Positions 33,699-44,587 of a stretch of DNA of 64,000 nt are shown here, in pieces. Made by a program: the position numbers and the translations under genes. Positions within the stretch are counted from its first letter, which is position 1; each line of letters starts with the position of its first letter. The notes under the pieces were generated by a model that saw only the letters and a list, made by a program, of their open reading frames with translations, did no database searches and was not told where the DNA came from. Location: assembly GCA_030762935.1 (NCBI GenBank), contig CM060883.1, positions 35,797,501 to 35,861,500 of the forward strand, in the 5' to 3' direction. The DNA is from Hymenopus coronatus (Eukaryota > Arthropoda > Insecta > Mantodea > Hymenopodidae).

Positions 33699-34584
33699 AT
33701 CTGATGTGTTACATTCACATGACTTTCTCTAGCCGTTCTACAAACTTCTTACATAAGATTATTCTTCTTTCTGCACCTTGCTAATCGAGGTATTCAGCAC
33801 AATGTTCTTATTACTTAGTTCGTTATAAATAGGAAGAAAATAAGGGAATACACTAAGCTAAATCGATTGTCAAATGTTTTAAAAGCTGTCGTTATGCGAT
33901 TGTCATTACAAATCGCTTCTTTTCTCGGCCAGGAGTACAACAAAAGAAAAACGGACACTCCCGTTTGAGAAAAGTGTAAGTACTTCACAACTGAAACTAA
34001 TAACAATGAATACCTCGAAAACGGTAAGCTCCACGAAAAAAATGCATATGACGTAAGTTGTGTATTTTACCAAGGCCTACATTTTTTTAGAGTAAGTTTT
34101 TGTCTATCTCTTACGGTTTCCTAGTTATGCCAAATTAAGCAAAATTCATCCAGAATAAACAGGTGTTTAGAAGCTATTTCCAGGAAATTGAAGATATACA
34201 CTTTATTTGTCAGGTAAATATCTTTAATATACGATATTTTAATCAAAATCGTTACAGCCATTTTTAAAAAAAATTAAAATTTTCGAAAAAAGTTCCATGT
34301 AAAGGGTAGTTTGGGGTGTGGGGATTTTCCTCAAAATCTTTGTGTCGCATCCCTGGAAGATACTGAACTTAAATACCAAATTTGGTATTTTAGCTACTTT
34401 TCGTTTTTCAGTTGTCGTGCTCAAAGACACACGGACACACACGGACCTTTTCTGGAAATGCTTTTTTTGGATTCGGGGGATCCTAAAACATGTATTTCCG
34501 GTGAAATCTCGACATCGAATTTTTGGGTGGAATACAATACTTCTCTATCCCTATGTACATTGTACATACGGGGCTAGAGAAAGT
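33699..34584 (-). mobile_element. HL repeat, full length, subfamily B
   Basis: ATCTGATGTGTTACATTCAC and CTAGCCGTTCTACAAAC at the 3' end, GTACATTGTAC and GGGGCTAGAGAAAGT at the 5' end. A clean subfamily B copy. Confidence 0.94.
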
Positions 34585-34667
34585 AAAAAACTTCTTAGAA
34601 AAAGATTCGCATCTATATATGTGGGTGTGTGCGTTTGTTAATCTGTGTATCTCAAAACTAAAGCACT

Positions 34668-34760
34668 GATTTGTCATTAGTTTCCCTATCCAAGTCTAAT
34701 CAGTTCCATATTAAAGATTACTCTTCTGGTCACACGACGTTACTCACCAAAAATATCTCG
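34668..34760 (+). repeat. ~90-bp repeat, partner of 33355-33445
   Basis: Ordered matches GTCATTAGTTTCC, AATCAGTTCCA, AAAGATTA and GTTACTCACC with the earlier stretch. It lies next to an HL 3' half, so it could be an unusual variant of HL middle sequence. Confidence 0.5.
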
Positions 34761-34765
34761 TTAAA

Positions 34766-35191
34766 ATACAAAAATGTATGAAAAATACCTACATTTTTTT
34801 GTAGAGTTAACCGTTTCCAGGATATTCCTTGCTATTAGTTTCAAATTTAAGCTCTTTTGAACTTTTCTCAAGCAGGAGGTTTTTTTCGTTTCATATCTCT
34901 CTCTCTCTTTTACTTTGTTTTTCATATATATTCTTGGCCGTGTAAAGCGAACTCAATTTCAGTTGTTTCATATAGCGACAGGCATTATAAAAATTTGACT
35001 ATCGCTTTAATCTGCATTACCTTATTTTAATTCTAGTCAGAAGGAATTAATGCAATTATTTCTGCTAACGTTTATTACGACTATCATATCTTTACCATCA
35101 AAATGGTTATATTGATTTAGATAAGGGAATAAATAATATTTTGTAAAATAGTTTGTAGATAAATTCACGTGAATGTATCACACCAGACTTT
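34766..35191 (+). mobile_element. HL repeat, old 3' half (subfamily D)
   Basis: TTGTAGAGTTAACCGTTTCC, GATATTCCTTGCTATTAG, TCACGTGAATGTATCAC and CAGACTTTTT. This diverged type keeps AAGCGAACT in place of the ACAAACAAAG block. Confidence 0.75.
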
Positions 35192-35214
35192 TTTGGTGGA
35201 GTGAATAATTTCCG

Positions 35215-35400
35215 TGATAAGGCTCGTTATTGGTTTACATTTTCCAATACTTACACTTTCACAAAAGGAAAGTTGTCATTCGGTTTTCCTTTTTTCCTCT
35301 TGTCCATACAAAGATAACAGAATTCCAAAGTTATCACACAGCGATCAGCTATTAAAATATTTTACTTACAATAGTCACAAGATTAGCATCATAGCATCAC
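35215..35400 (+). mobile_element. HL repeat, decayed 3' fragment
   Basis: Partial order match: CGTTATTGGTTTACATTTT, CTTTCACAAAAGGAAAG, GTTATCACACAGCGATCAGC. Follows a better 3' half in the same direction. Confidence 0.5.
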
Positions 35401-35538
35401 ATATTACCAGGCTAAAAGTGAACAAGATGAAGAAGCGATTAGGAAAGTTAAAGTATTGAAAAAACACACAAATTTCGAGCTATCTCTACACAAGTGTGAG
35501 GCCCTTGCCCAGAAGAGATGTCATGGGCTCTGTCTATT

Positions 35539-36303
35539 ACTTTCTCTATACGTACTATGTACATAGTATATAGAGAAGATATTGTATTACACCCTGTGTT
35601 TATGTGTGTGTGTCTGTGGGCAGCATAGCTCAAAAATGAAAAGACCATTAGAAACCAAAATTGGTATTTAAGTTTGGTATCTTCCAAGGATGCAACACGA
35701 AGATTTCTAAGAAAATCTCCCCACTCCAAACTAGCCTTTACATGGAAAAAATTTCGAAAATTTTTATTTTCTTAAAAATGGCTCCTACGATTTTGATTAA
35801 AACTCGTATATTTCAGATATTTACTTGCCAAATAAAATGTGTATTTAGAATTTTCTAAAATAGCCTCTAAAAACTTCTTTATTCTGGATGAATTTTACGG
35901 AATTTTGCTAAACCATAAGAGGTGGACATAAACTTGCCCCACAGAAAATGTAGAGCACATTAAAACACACAATTTATGTTATATAAATGTTTTTCGTGAA
36001 GTTGATCGTTTTTAAGATATTCCTTGTTTTTAGTTTGAACTTTGAAAAACATACTTTTCTCATACAGAAATTTGTCACCTCCTGTCCATACAAACAAAGA
36101 AACTTCAGACACATAGCAACCAGCTTTTGACTGTCACTTTAACCTATGCTACTCCCTTATTTCGCTTCTACTTACAAGGAAGCAAGTAATAACACTATTT
36201 CTGCTAATGTTTTTTTCAATTAGCATGAAGTAAATAGAAACCTAAGCTTTTTAACAATTTGTTGCAGAAATATAGAGAAAGTCATGTGAATGTACACATC
36301 AGA
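35539..36303 (+). mobile_element. HL repeat, both ends, internal deletion near 5'
   Basis: Starts ACTTTCTCTATACGTACTATG. After ATTGTATTACACCC it skips about 100 bp to the GT region. The rest is complete to AAAGTCATGTGAATGTACAC. Confidence 0.92.
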
Positions 36304-36314
36304 TTATTATCATT

Positions 36315-36475
36315 ATTGTTTAGCATTACCCTGTTTCCCTTGTACCTACAAGGAAATAAGTAATAAGACCAAGTTTATCTCTATTAGGATGAAACCAAGA
36401 CAGAAGAGTAAGCTTTTGCAAGAATAGTTTGTCAGAGAATAGTTATATAAAGTCATATAAAGGTCTCAGCTGATT
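36315..36475 (+). mobile_element. HL repeat, 3' fragment in tandem
   Basis: TACAAGGAAATAAGTAATAAG, AGCTTTTGCAAGAATAG and AAAGTCATATAAAGG match the last ~160 bp. Same direction as the copy just before it. Confidence 0.7.
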
Positions 36476-36578
36476 TTTGGATTATGGAACCTCAAACAAA
36501 GCTCGCAAATGAGATTACCGGCGTAGAATAATACTTTTCTTTATCCTAAATAAGCGGTATTTACGAGTAAATTAAAAA

Positions 36579-37288
36579 ATCTGATGTGTTCCAGTCACAT
36601 GGCTTTCTCTATATCTCTGTAACAAATTATTGTTAATAAGCTTATCTTTTATTTATTTCATGCTAATCGAGAAAAATTAGCAGAAATAGTCTTATTTCTT
36701 GCTTTATTGTAAGTAGAAGCGAAATAAGGGAGTACCATAGGTTAAAGGGAAAGCCAAAAGCTGGTTGCTATGTGACTGATGTTCCTTTGTATGGACAGGA
36801 GTTGACAAATTCCTGTATGAGAAAAGTATGTTTTTCAAAGCTGAAACCAAGAAAAAGGAATATCTCAAAAACGATCAACTCCAGGAAAAAAATGTATATA
36901 ACATAAATTGTGTGCTTTAACGTGCTCTACATTTTTTGTGCGTTAAATTTTTGTTCATCTCTTACGGTTTAGTAGTTATGCAAAATTCATCCAGAGTAAA
37001 GTAGTCTTCAGAGGCTATTCCCAGAAAATTCAAAATATACATTTTATTTGTCAGGTAAATATCTTTAATATACGATATTTTAATCAAAATCGTTAGAGCC
37101 ATTTTTTAGAAAATCAAAATTTTCGAAAAAAGTTCCATGTAAAGGGTAGTTTCGGGTTGGGGGATTTTTCTCAAAATCTTCGTGTCGCATCCCTGGAAGA
37201 TACTAAACTTAAATACCAAGTTTGGTATTTTACCGACTTTTCGTTTTTGAGTTATCGTGTTCACAGACACACGGACACACTGACACAC

Positions 37289-37325
<37 letters not shown>

Positions 37326-37462
37326 CCTTTTTGTGAAAATGCTTTTTTTGGATATTGGGGACCCTAAAACATATATTTCCGGTGAAATCTCGGTATCGAA
37401 TTTTTGGGTGGAGTGCAATACCTTCTCTATACACTATGTACATAGTGCGTATAGAGAAAGTA
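36579..37462 (-). mobile_element. HL repeat, reference copy
   Basis: Closest to the family consensus. The 3' hairpin is at 36584-36600 (ATGTG, 7-nt loop, CACAT), followed inward by CTTTCTCTA. The 5' end has AGAGAAAGT next to the perfect 16-bp palindrome CACTATGTACATAGTG (37432-37447), itself flanked by TCTCTATA and TATAGAGA. The (AC) run is at 37295-37322. The G-rich stretch (C-rich on the repeat's own strand) lies near 37152-37164. No coding capacity: the ORFs are frames of the AC run. Layout fits a non-autonomous Helentron (HINE). Confidence 0.95.
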
Positions 37463-37928
37463 AAAAGTGATACACTCAGAATTAACTAGTACTTCAGTAC
37501 TGTTACTTTCTCTTAGGTCTTCTTCTACTGTCTTAATTCTCTCCATTTGGCTTCAGTATCACCATCTAACCTTTCCTATCGATTTTAATGTATTGAACTA
37601 TCATCCTGGCCTCTTTTGAATGCACACCTGTACTTTACAATAAAGAGCTGTTTCGAATCCTTTTTCACGCTTACATAATTGATGCCGTTACAGGTTGCAC
37701 AATAATTTGCTGTTATGGCACAAGACCTGAGCAAAGGCGTTATGCATGACTACCCTGAAATATTCCAGCGTTACTCGCCAATAAAGATCTTGCATACATT
37801 TTAGATTTGTAAGAAACGCAACCGGCAACTTATTATCTCAATTACTCAGTACTTCACTAACTCAATTAAATATACTTGTGTTCCATTATTCAGCTATGAT
37901 TATTTACGCCCCAAATTGTTAGCTTTTT
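37463..37928. other. Unassigned
   Basis: No repeat landmark, ORF or RNA gene recognised. Confidence 0.45.
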
Positions 37929-38758
37929 ACTTTCTCTACACGTACTATGTACATAGTGTATAGAGAAGGTATTGCATTCCATCCAAAAAATCAATACCGA
38001 GATTTCACCGGAAATACATGTTTTGGATCCCCCTGAATCCAAAAAAAGCATTTTCAGAAAAAGGTCCGTGTGACTGTGAACACGATAACTCAAAAACGAA
38101 AAGTCAATAAAATACCAAACTTGGTATTTAAGTTTAGTATCTTCCAGGGATGCTACACGAAGATTTTGAGAAAAATTCCCCCACCCCTAACTACCCTTAA
38201 CATGGAACTCTTTTCAAAATTTTTGATTTTCTTAAAAATGGCTCTAACGATTTTGATTAAAATACCGTTTATTAAAGATATTTACCTGATAAATAAAATT
38301 TATATTTTGAATTTTCTGGGAATAGCCTCTGAAGACTACTTTATTCTGGATAAATTTTACGGAATGTTGCATAACTGCTAAACCGTAAAAGATGGACAAA
38401 AACTTACCACACAAAAAATGTAGAGCACGTTAAAACACACAATTTATGTTATATACATTTTTTCGTGGAGTTGATTGTTTTTGAGATATTCCTTGTTTTG
38501 GGTTTCAGCTATAAAAACCTATACTTTTCTAATACATGACTTTGTGAACTCGCATCAATACAAACAAAGGAACTTCAGTCGCAGAGCAACCAGCTTTTGA
38601 CTATCACTGTAACCTATGGTACCCCCTTATTTCGCTTCTACTAACAAGGAAGCAAGTAATAAGACTATTTCTGCTAATTTTTGCTCCATTAGATGAAGTA
38701 AATATAATAATTTGTTGCAGTGATATAGAGAAAGTCATGTGAATGGAACACATCAGAT
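37929..38758 (+). mobile_element. HL repeat, full length, subfamily A
   Basis: ACTTTCTCTACACGTACTATG at the start, and the AGAGAAAGTCATGTGAATGG hairpin and ACACATCAGAT at the end. The GT run is reduced to GTGTGACTGTG. Confidence 0.94.
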
Positions 38759-38764
38759 TTTTTG

Positions 38765-39017
38765 TTTTTCTTCCACTCATGCCAACAAACCGAATTTCAA
38801 TTATTTCACATAGCAACCAGTTTTTAAAAGATTTGACTATTACTTTAGCCTAATGTATTTCCTTATTTCCCTTCTACTTGTAAGGAAATAAGTCATAAGT
38901 CAATTTCTGTTAATGTTCAACTTTATTACCATGAAGTTGATAGAAGAATATAAGTTTTTGTAAAAATGGTTTGTTATTGTATAGGTAGAGAAAGTAATGT
39001 GGATGGAACACGTCAGA
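38765..39017 (+). mobile_element. HL repeat, 3' fragment in tandem
   Basis: AACAAACCGAATTTCAATTA through AGAGAAAGTAATGTGGATGG to ACACGTCAGAG. Sits head to tail after the full copy. Confidence 0.82.
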
Positions 39018-39059
39018 GTTCGAGTTGTGTATGAAGTTCATAGTGCTGATGGACCTACG

Positions 39060-39165
39060 GCAACACTGACATACAGAAGCACACGCGGACTGTTTACTAT
39101 AAGTGATTTTACTAGATATAGGGGACCCTAAAACGTATATTTGCAGGGAAATCCCGGTAGTAATT
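39060..39165 (-). mobile_element. HL repeat, solo 5' fragment
   Basis: ATATAGGGGACCCTAAAACG and GCAGGGAAATCCCGGTA lie in the reverse direction, cut off before the terminus, and meet the 5' end of the following plus copy. Confidence 0.65.
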
Positions 39166-39167
39166 AT

Positions 39168-39905
39168 CTTCTGTACAAGAACTGTGTACATAGTGTATAG
39201 AGAAGGTATTGCATTCCACCCAAAAATTCGATACCGATATTTCACCGGAAATACATGTTTTGGGACCTCCTGGATCCAAAAAAAGCATTTCTAGTAAAAG
39301 GTCCGCGTGTGTGTGTGCGTGTTTGTGTCTGTGAACAGCAGAGTTCAAAAACGAAAAGTTCGTTAATTACCAAACTTGGTATTTGAGTTCAGTATTTTCC
39401 AAGAATGCAACTCGAAGATTTTCAAGAAAACTACCCTTTACATGGAAAAATGTTCGAAAATGATTATTTTCTTAAAAGTGGCTCTAACGAATTTGATTAA
39501 AATACCGTATACTAAAGACATTTACATGCTAAATAAAATATATATCCTGAATTTTTTGGGAATATCCTCTGAAGACGCCTTTATTCTGAATGCATTTTGC
39601 GGAGTTTTGCATAATTAGTTAACCGTAAGAGATAGACAAAAACTTATAAAACAAAATATGTATATCTCGACGAAACACATAATTTATGTCATATACATTT
39701 TTTCGTAGAACTTGCCATTTTTGAGATATTCCTTGTTAATGCTTACACGTTTCACATACGGGCATTTGTCAACTCTTGGTAACGGATTTGATCTACATCT
39801 TTTTAGCCTAGTGTATTCCCTTATTTCCCTTCTATTTACAAGAAACATCTCTGTTGATGTTCATCTCGATTAGCATAAAGTATACAATAATGTAGAAATG
39901 TGAGG
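39168..39905 (+). mobile_element. HL repeat, 3' tip lost
   Basis: TGTACATAGTGTATAGAGAAGG at the 5' end. The GT run is short. The C-rich stretch is deleted (AAGAAAACTACCC). It fades after TGATGTTCATCTCGATTAGC. Confidence 0.88.
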
Positions 39906-40265
39906 TAAAACAACCACCGCTCACAGTTTGTCAGATATAGCGAGCGCCATTGGTTCATTTCGTTTGCCGCATGAAACTAAACTTGTATTAGAGCAGAGCT
40001 GGGAATCATAAATCGCACAGACTTGCAATAAAAGTCACCATCAGAAGCTAGAGGGTACTAGACATCATCATCGTCCTTGATCCCGTGGCCCGGGCGCATG
40101 CGTGTACATCCATCTTAAATGATAATACCAGAAATTATGTTGCTTAGCTGTGGCCGTATCGAAATGGTGTGAATTAGTTTCATCTGTAAGGGAGCGGCAG
40201 GCCGGCTGTCGTAAAGTTTACTTCTTTTCTTTCTTTCTTTCTTTGTACTTCTGCTACTACGTTTT
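39906..40265. other. Unassigned
   Basis: Unique-looking sequence with a CCCGGGCGCATGCG patch (40088-40101) and a (CTTT)n run at 40216-40240. No gene seen. Confidence 0.4.
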
Positions 40266-40271
40266 GTAAAT

Positions 40272-40547
40272 TAGGAAAGTATGTATTGTATTTTAACATA
40301 AAATCCTATACCGAGGTTTCACCGGAAATACATGAGCAACTCTATATTATTTAGAATATTTTAGAAAAAGGTGTGTGTGTGTGTGTTTGTGTGTCTGGAG
40401 AGCTGAAGAATTTCAGGAAAATCGCACCACCCCACTACCCTTTTAAGGTACATTATTCGAAAAGTTTAATTTTCTGAAAAATGGTTATAGCGATTTTGAT
40501 TAAAATACAACTAAAGATAGTTTCATAACATAACAAACGAAATGTAT
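40272..40547 (+). mobile_element. HL repeat, 5' fragment
   Basis: GTATTGTATTTTAACATAAAATCC, ACCGAGGTTTCACCGG and AAAATCGCACCACCCC in order. It stops at AAACGAAATGTATATG, where another 5' end begins. Confidence 0.8.
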
Positions 40548-41167
40548 ATGTTTCTGTACACGTACTATATATATAGAGTATAGACAGTATATTACATTCC
40601 ACCCAAAAATCTGATACCGAGATTTCACCTGAAGTACACGTTTTAGAGTCATTTGTATCCAAAAAAAAACATTTTTAGGAAAAGGTCCGTGTGTGTGTGG
40701 TTTTTTTTGGTAGTGTTTAACGCCGGCTTTAACTACTTATGGCACCGCAGGCGGTGACACTGATGATACATGAATGGAGATGGAGCATCTGTGGAATGCG
40801 ATGGCGGGGGAAACCGGAGAACCCGGAAAAAACTCCCGCCAGCTTGTTTGTCCACCACAAATCTCACTTGGAATCAAACCCGGGCCGTCTAGATAAGAGG
40901 CGAGTGGTCTAACCACTCGGCCACGGCGCGGCCCTCCGTGTGTGTGTGTGTGTGTGTGTGTGTGATAGCTCAAAAATGATAAGTCGGAAAGTACCAAACT
41001 TGGCATTCCAAGGATGCGACATGAAGATTTTCTAGAAAATCCCCCCACCCCTAACATTCCTTCACACGGAAAATTTTTTTAAATTGTTTATTTTCTCAAA
41101 CGGTTCTCTGACGATTTTATTTAAAACAGCGTATAATAAAGATATTTACATGACAAATTCCCATAAA
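40548..41167 (+). mobile_element. HL repeat, 5' half, split by SINE B
   Basis: TTTCTGTACACGTACTATAT at the 5' end, interrupted in its GT run by SINE B, then GATGCGACATGAAGATTTTC and CCCCCCACCCC to ATGACAAATTC. The 3' half is absent. Confidence 0.85.
40700..40935 (-). mobile_element. SINE B, short type, complete
   Basis: Minus-strand head GCGCCGTGGCCGAGTGGTTAG (A box) and GGGTTTGATTCC (B box). The body has CCGGTTTCCCCCGCCATC and AGTGTCACCGCCTGCGGTGC. It ends GCCGGCGTTAAACACTACC plus poly-A. A 13-bp target duplication CCGTGTGTGTGTG lies at 40687-40699 and 40936-40948. Confidence 0.93.
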
Positions 41168-41275
41168 TTCTTTTTATGTACCGAGGACACTAAAACGTGT
41201 GTCTTTTGTGAAGTCTTTGAGTGGAATGCAATATCCTCTCTATATATTTAGTACATATGAAGTAGAGAAAGTAAA
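41168..41275 (-). mobile_element. HL repeat, solo 5' end
   Basis: TGTACCGAGGACACTAAAAC, GAGTGGAATGCAATATCC and AAGTAGAGAAAGTAAAAT. It pairs with 40548 to form an inverted unit with two outward 5' ends. Confidence 0.78.
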
Positions 41276-41760
41276 ATTACTGAAGTGCATTTTTGTCCAG
41301 AATTTTTTGTTCCATATTTAAGTAGGTGATATATTGCTTAGGATATCTTGAGGTTTGAAAGGTACTAAATTTCTAATGAAACCTCGTTGCGATGAACTTT
41401 ATAAACGTGTAGATTGGCAATGAGCAGAAAATGACGTTTTTTACCCCAACAAAATAGAAATGTGTGTGCATAAGTAAGGCCAAAGCCTGTCTGAACATTT
41501 AATAGACATCGACGCGCTCTCTGGAATATGCCAGGAGTGGTCTGGATAATTTCTGCTGCATGTTTAATGTACCGCGTTCAGGTGTGTCATAAATTACGTC
41601 AGAGATCAAGCTCGTCACATTTCACATTAAATCACAATTTGAAAGTCGGCCCACCTCACGCTGTGCCGTGAGGAAGTGTCAGTCACCCGTTCCCTTTTTC
41701 ATAATGTGTACTTACTTTATATTGCAAATCTGCACACATTTTACATTCCCAAACGCTTAC
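41276..41760. other. Unassigned
   Basis: No repeat landmark or convincing ORF. Confidence 0.4.
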
Positions 41761-41764
41761 CTAA

Positions 41765-41870
41765 GGTGCATAGAATATTGTATTCGACCCAGATTTTCGA
41801 TACTATAGAGATTTAACAGTAAATATGCCTTTCATATTCTCTTGTTTAGGAAAATATCCGTTGGGTCTTC
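41765..41870 (+). mobile_element. HL repeat, decayed 5' fragment
   Basis: GAATATTGTATTCGACCCAG, TTCGATACTATAGAGATTTA and CAGTAAATATGCC follow the first ~100 bp of the family. Confidence 0.6.
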
Positions 41871-41885
41871 GTCTGAAAGAAAAAA

Positions 41886-42765
41886 ATCTGATGTGTACCA
41901 TTCACATGACTTTCTCTACATCCCTGCAACAAAGTATTCTTAAAAAGCTTATACTTCTATTTACTTCATGCTAATCAGAAAAAATTAAAAGAAATAGTCT
42001 TATTACTTGCTCCCTTGTAAGTTGAAGCGAAATAAGAGAGTACCATAGGCTGCAGTGATAGTCAAACGCTGGTTGCTCTGTCACTGAAATTCCTTTGTTT
42101 ATATGGACAGCAGTTGGCAAATTCCTGTATGAGAAAAGTATAAGTTTTTCATAGCAGAAACCAAAAACCAAGGAATGTCTAAAAAACGATGAGCTCCACG
42201 AAAAAAATGTAGATAACATAAATTGTGTGTTTTAACGTGCTCTACATTTTTTGTAGAGTAAGTTTTTGTCCATCTCTTACGGTTTAGCAGTTATTTAAAA
42301 TTTCGTAAAATGTATCCAGAATAAAGTAGTCTTCAGAGGCTATGCCCAGAAAATTCAAGATATACATTTTGTCAGGTAAATATCTTTAATATATGATATT
42401 TTAATCAAAATCGTTAGAGCCATTTTTGAGAAATTCAAAATTTTCAAAAAAGTTCCATGTAAAGGGTAGTTTGGGGTGGGGAGATTTTTCTCAAAATCTT
42501 CGTGTCGCATCCCTGGAAGATACTAAACTTAAATACCAAGTTTGGTATTTTACCGACTTTTCGTTTTTAAGTTATCGTGTTCACAGACACACGGACACAC
42601 TGACACACGGACACACACACACATGCACGTACCTTTTTGTGAAAATGCTTTTTTTAGATAAAGGGAACCCTAAAACATATTTCCGGTGAAATCTTGGTAT
42701 CGAATTTTTTGGTGGAGTGCAATATCTTCTCTATACACTATGTACATAGTGCGTATAGAGAAAAT
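41886..42765 (-). mobile_element. HL repeat, full length
   Basis: ATCTGATGTGTACCATTCAC at the 3' end, GCGTATAGAGAAAATAAAA at the 5' end. Followed 6 bp later by another copy in the same direction. Confidence 0.94.
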
Positions 42766-42771
42766 AAAAAA

Positions 42772-43483
42772 TTCTGATGTGCTCCTTTCACATGACTTTC
42801 TCTATATCTCTGCAACAGATTATTGTTAAGAACCTCATGCTTCTATTTACTTTAAGCTAATACAGAAAAATTAGTAGAAATAGTCTTATTACTTGCTTAT
42901 TTGTCAGTAGAAGCGGAATAAGAGAGTGCCATGGGTTCAAGTGTTAGTCAAAAGCTGGTTGCTGTGTGACTGATTTCATCGTGATCTACATTTTTGTGTT
43001 TTAAGTTTTTGTCAATCTCTTATGGTTTGCCAGTTATACAAAATTCCGTAAAGTTCATCCAGAACAAAATAGTCTTCAAAGACTATTTCCCAGAAAATTC
43101 AATACATTTATTTTATTTGTAAAGTAAATATCTTTAATATACGATATATTAAATTCGTTCGAGCCATTTTTGATAAAATCAAAATTATCGAAAATTTTTC
43201 CATGTAAAGAGTAGTTGGGGTTGGGGGAATTTTCTAAAAAGCTTCGTGTCGCATCCTTAAAAGATACCAAGCTTAAACACCAAGTTTGGTATTTAACGGA
43301 ATTTTCGTTTTTCAGCTATGCTGTGCATAGACACACATACGCTCGGATCTTTTTCCAAATTTTTTTTTTTTTGGATTCAGGGGGCCCAAAAACTGTATTT
43401 CCGGTGATATATCGGTATGGAGTTTATGGGTGAAATACAATGCCTTCTATATACACTCTGTACATATTACGTGTAGAGAAAGT
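42772..43483 (-). mobile_element. HL repeat, both ends, middle deleted
   Basis: TTCTGATGTGCTCCTTTCACATG at the 3' end, ACGTGTAGAGAAAGT at the 5' end. About 200 bp missing at 42975 (jump from GTGACTGATT to CATCGTGATCTAC). Head to tail with 41886-42765. Confidence 0.92.
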
Positions 43484-44587
43484 AAAAAGAAGAAGAGCAA
43501 GAACAAGATACTACAGTAAAAGCATATAAGGGAAGCATCACTTATTACGCTATTTTTTCGCCAATTTGGCTGAAATTTTAATATGAATTTGGGTTACGTA
43601 AATATTGAACTTTTAATTTCGTTTCCATATCTTTATTCGTTATTAAATTTCTCAAAAGACTTTTGTTTACCTATGCCAAATGTTCCTCATGCCAAAATTA
43701 ATGTACCCACATAAACACACACGCACACATATATATATATAGAACGCGTATAGATACAGATGTTTTAATAAATGGTACTTAATGTATATCCATTTTGGTG
43801 TTTTGTTTTTTGCATTCGACTAACATTTTCTCACAAACCAATTACATAATGTACTGCCTTATGTGTTTTGCATGGTCTTAACTGCGTAGTGAAATGAAAA
43901 ACGCCTTTTGGTATAGACTATCTCTTTTGTTTCCACGTTTTCACACACAACGTGACCCGCAGGCCTAGGTATTGTGAGGATATTGCCCTTGCATAAAAAA
44001 TTCAAGCTCAGTCTCGATACAACATTCGTAATAGCGAGGCCCACTCACTCAAGGTTACGCCTTCAGAATCACGGTTTCAGGGAAAATAAACACATACGTT
44101 TTTGTGAGCCATGTCTATTTGGAACCTGAAAGTATTTTACTCTCAATAAGTAAAAGTGTAAGTCCGCAAATTAAACAAACGTTGTAATGTGTTCACCACA
44201 CGTTCGGAACTGCCAATATAAATATCTGCACTTATACACCTAACAACCTATGTGTGCGAGCGTTTGTGTATTAAGAAAAGTATCTATATTTGAAATTCTG
44301 ATTACAATAAAGGTCTATAATTTTTTTACCTCTCGTGACTACGTCCTCTTTGACCGATCGCTTCGGCTGTCTAACCCAACTGTACTCTCCGAAGTCCATA
44401 CACTCTGAGAGCATAGCAATGCCTTTTTATGCCTCCCGATAGCATAGCCAGAAACTTCGAGAAGCAGGGTCATCACCGCACGAGTAATTACATCCAGGTA
44501 CAACAACGCATGACTTTCATGTAAACTGCTTGTTTGCGCCGTATTATATTGTAAACATATCTGTGACAATGAGGCATAGCTATAAAA
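43484..44587. other. Unassigned unique stretch
   Basis: About 1.1 kb with no HL or SINE landmark. It has a short (TA)n near 43730. GC rises at 44330-44560, where a 76-codon minus-strand ORF (44339-44569) shows no recognisable domain. Could be intron, intergenic DNA or an unknown old repeat. Confidence 0.4.
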
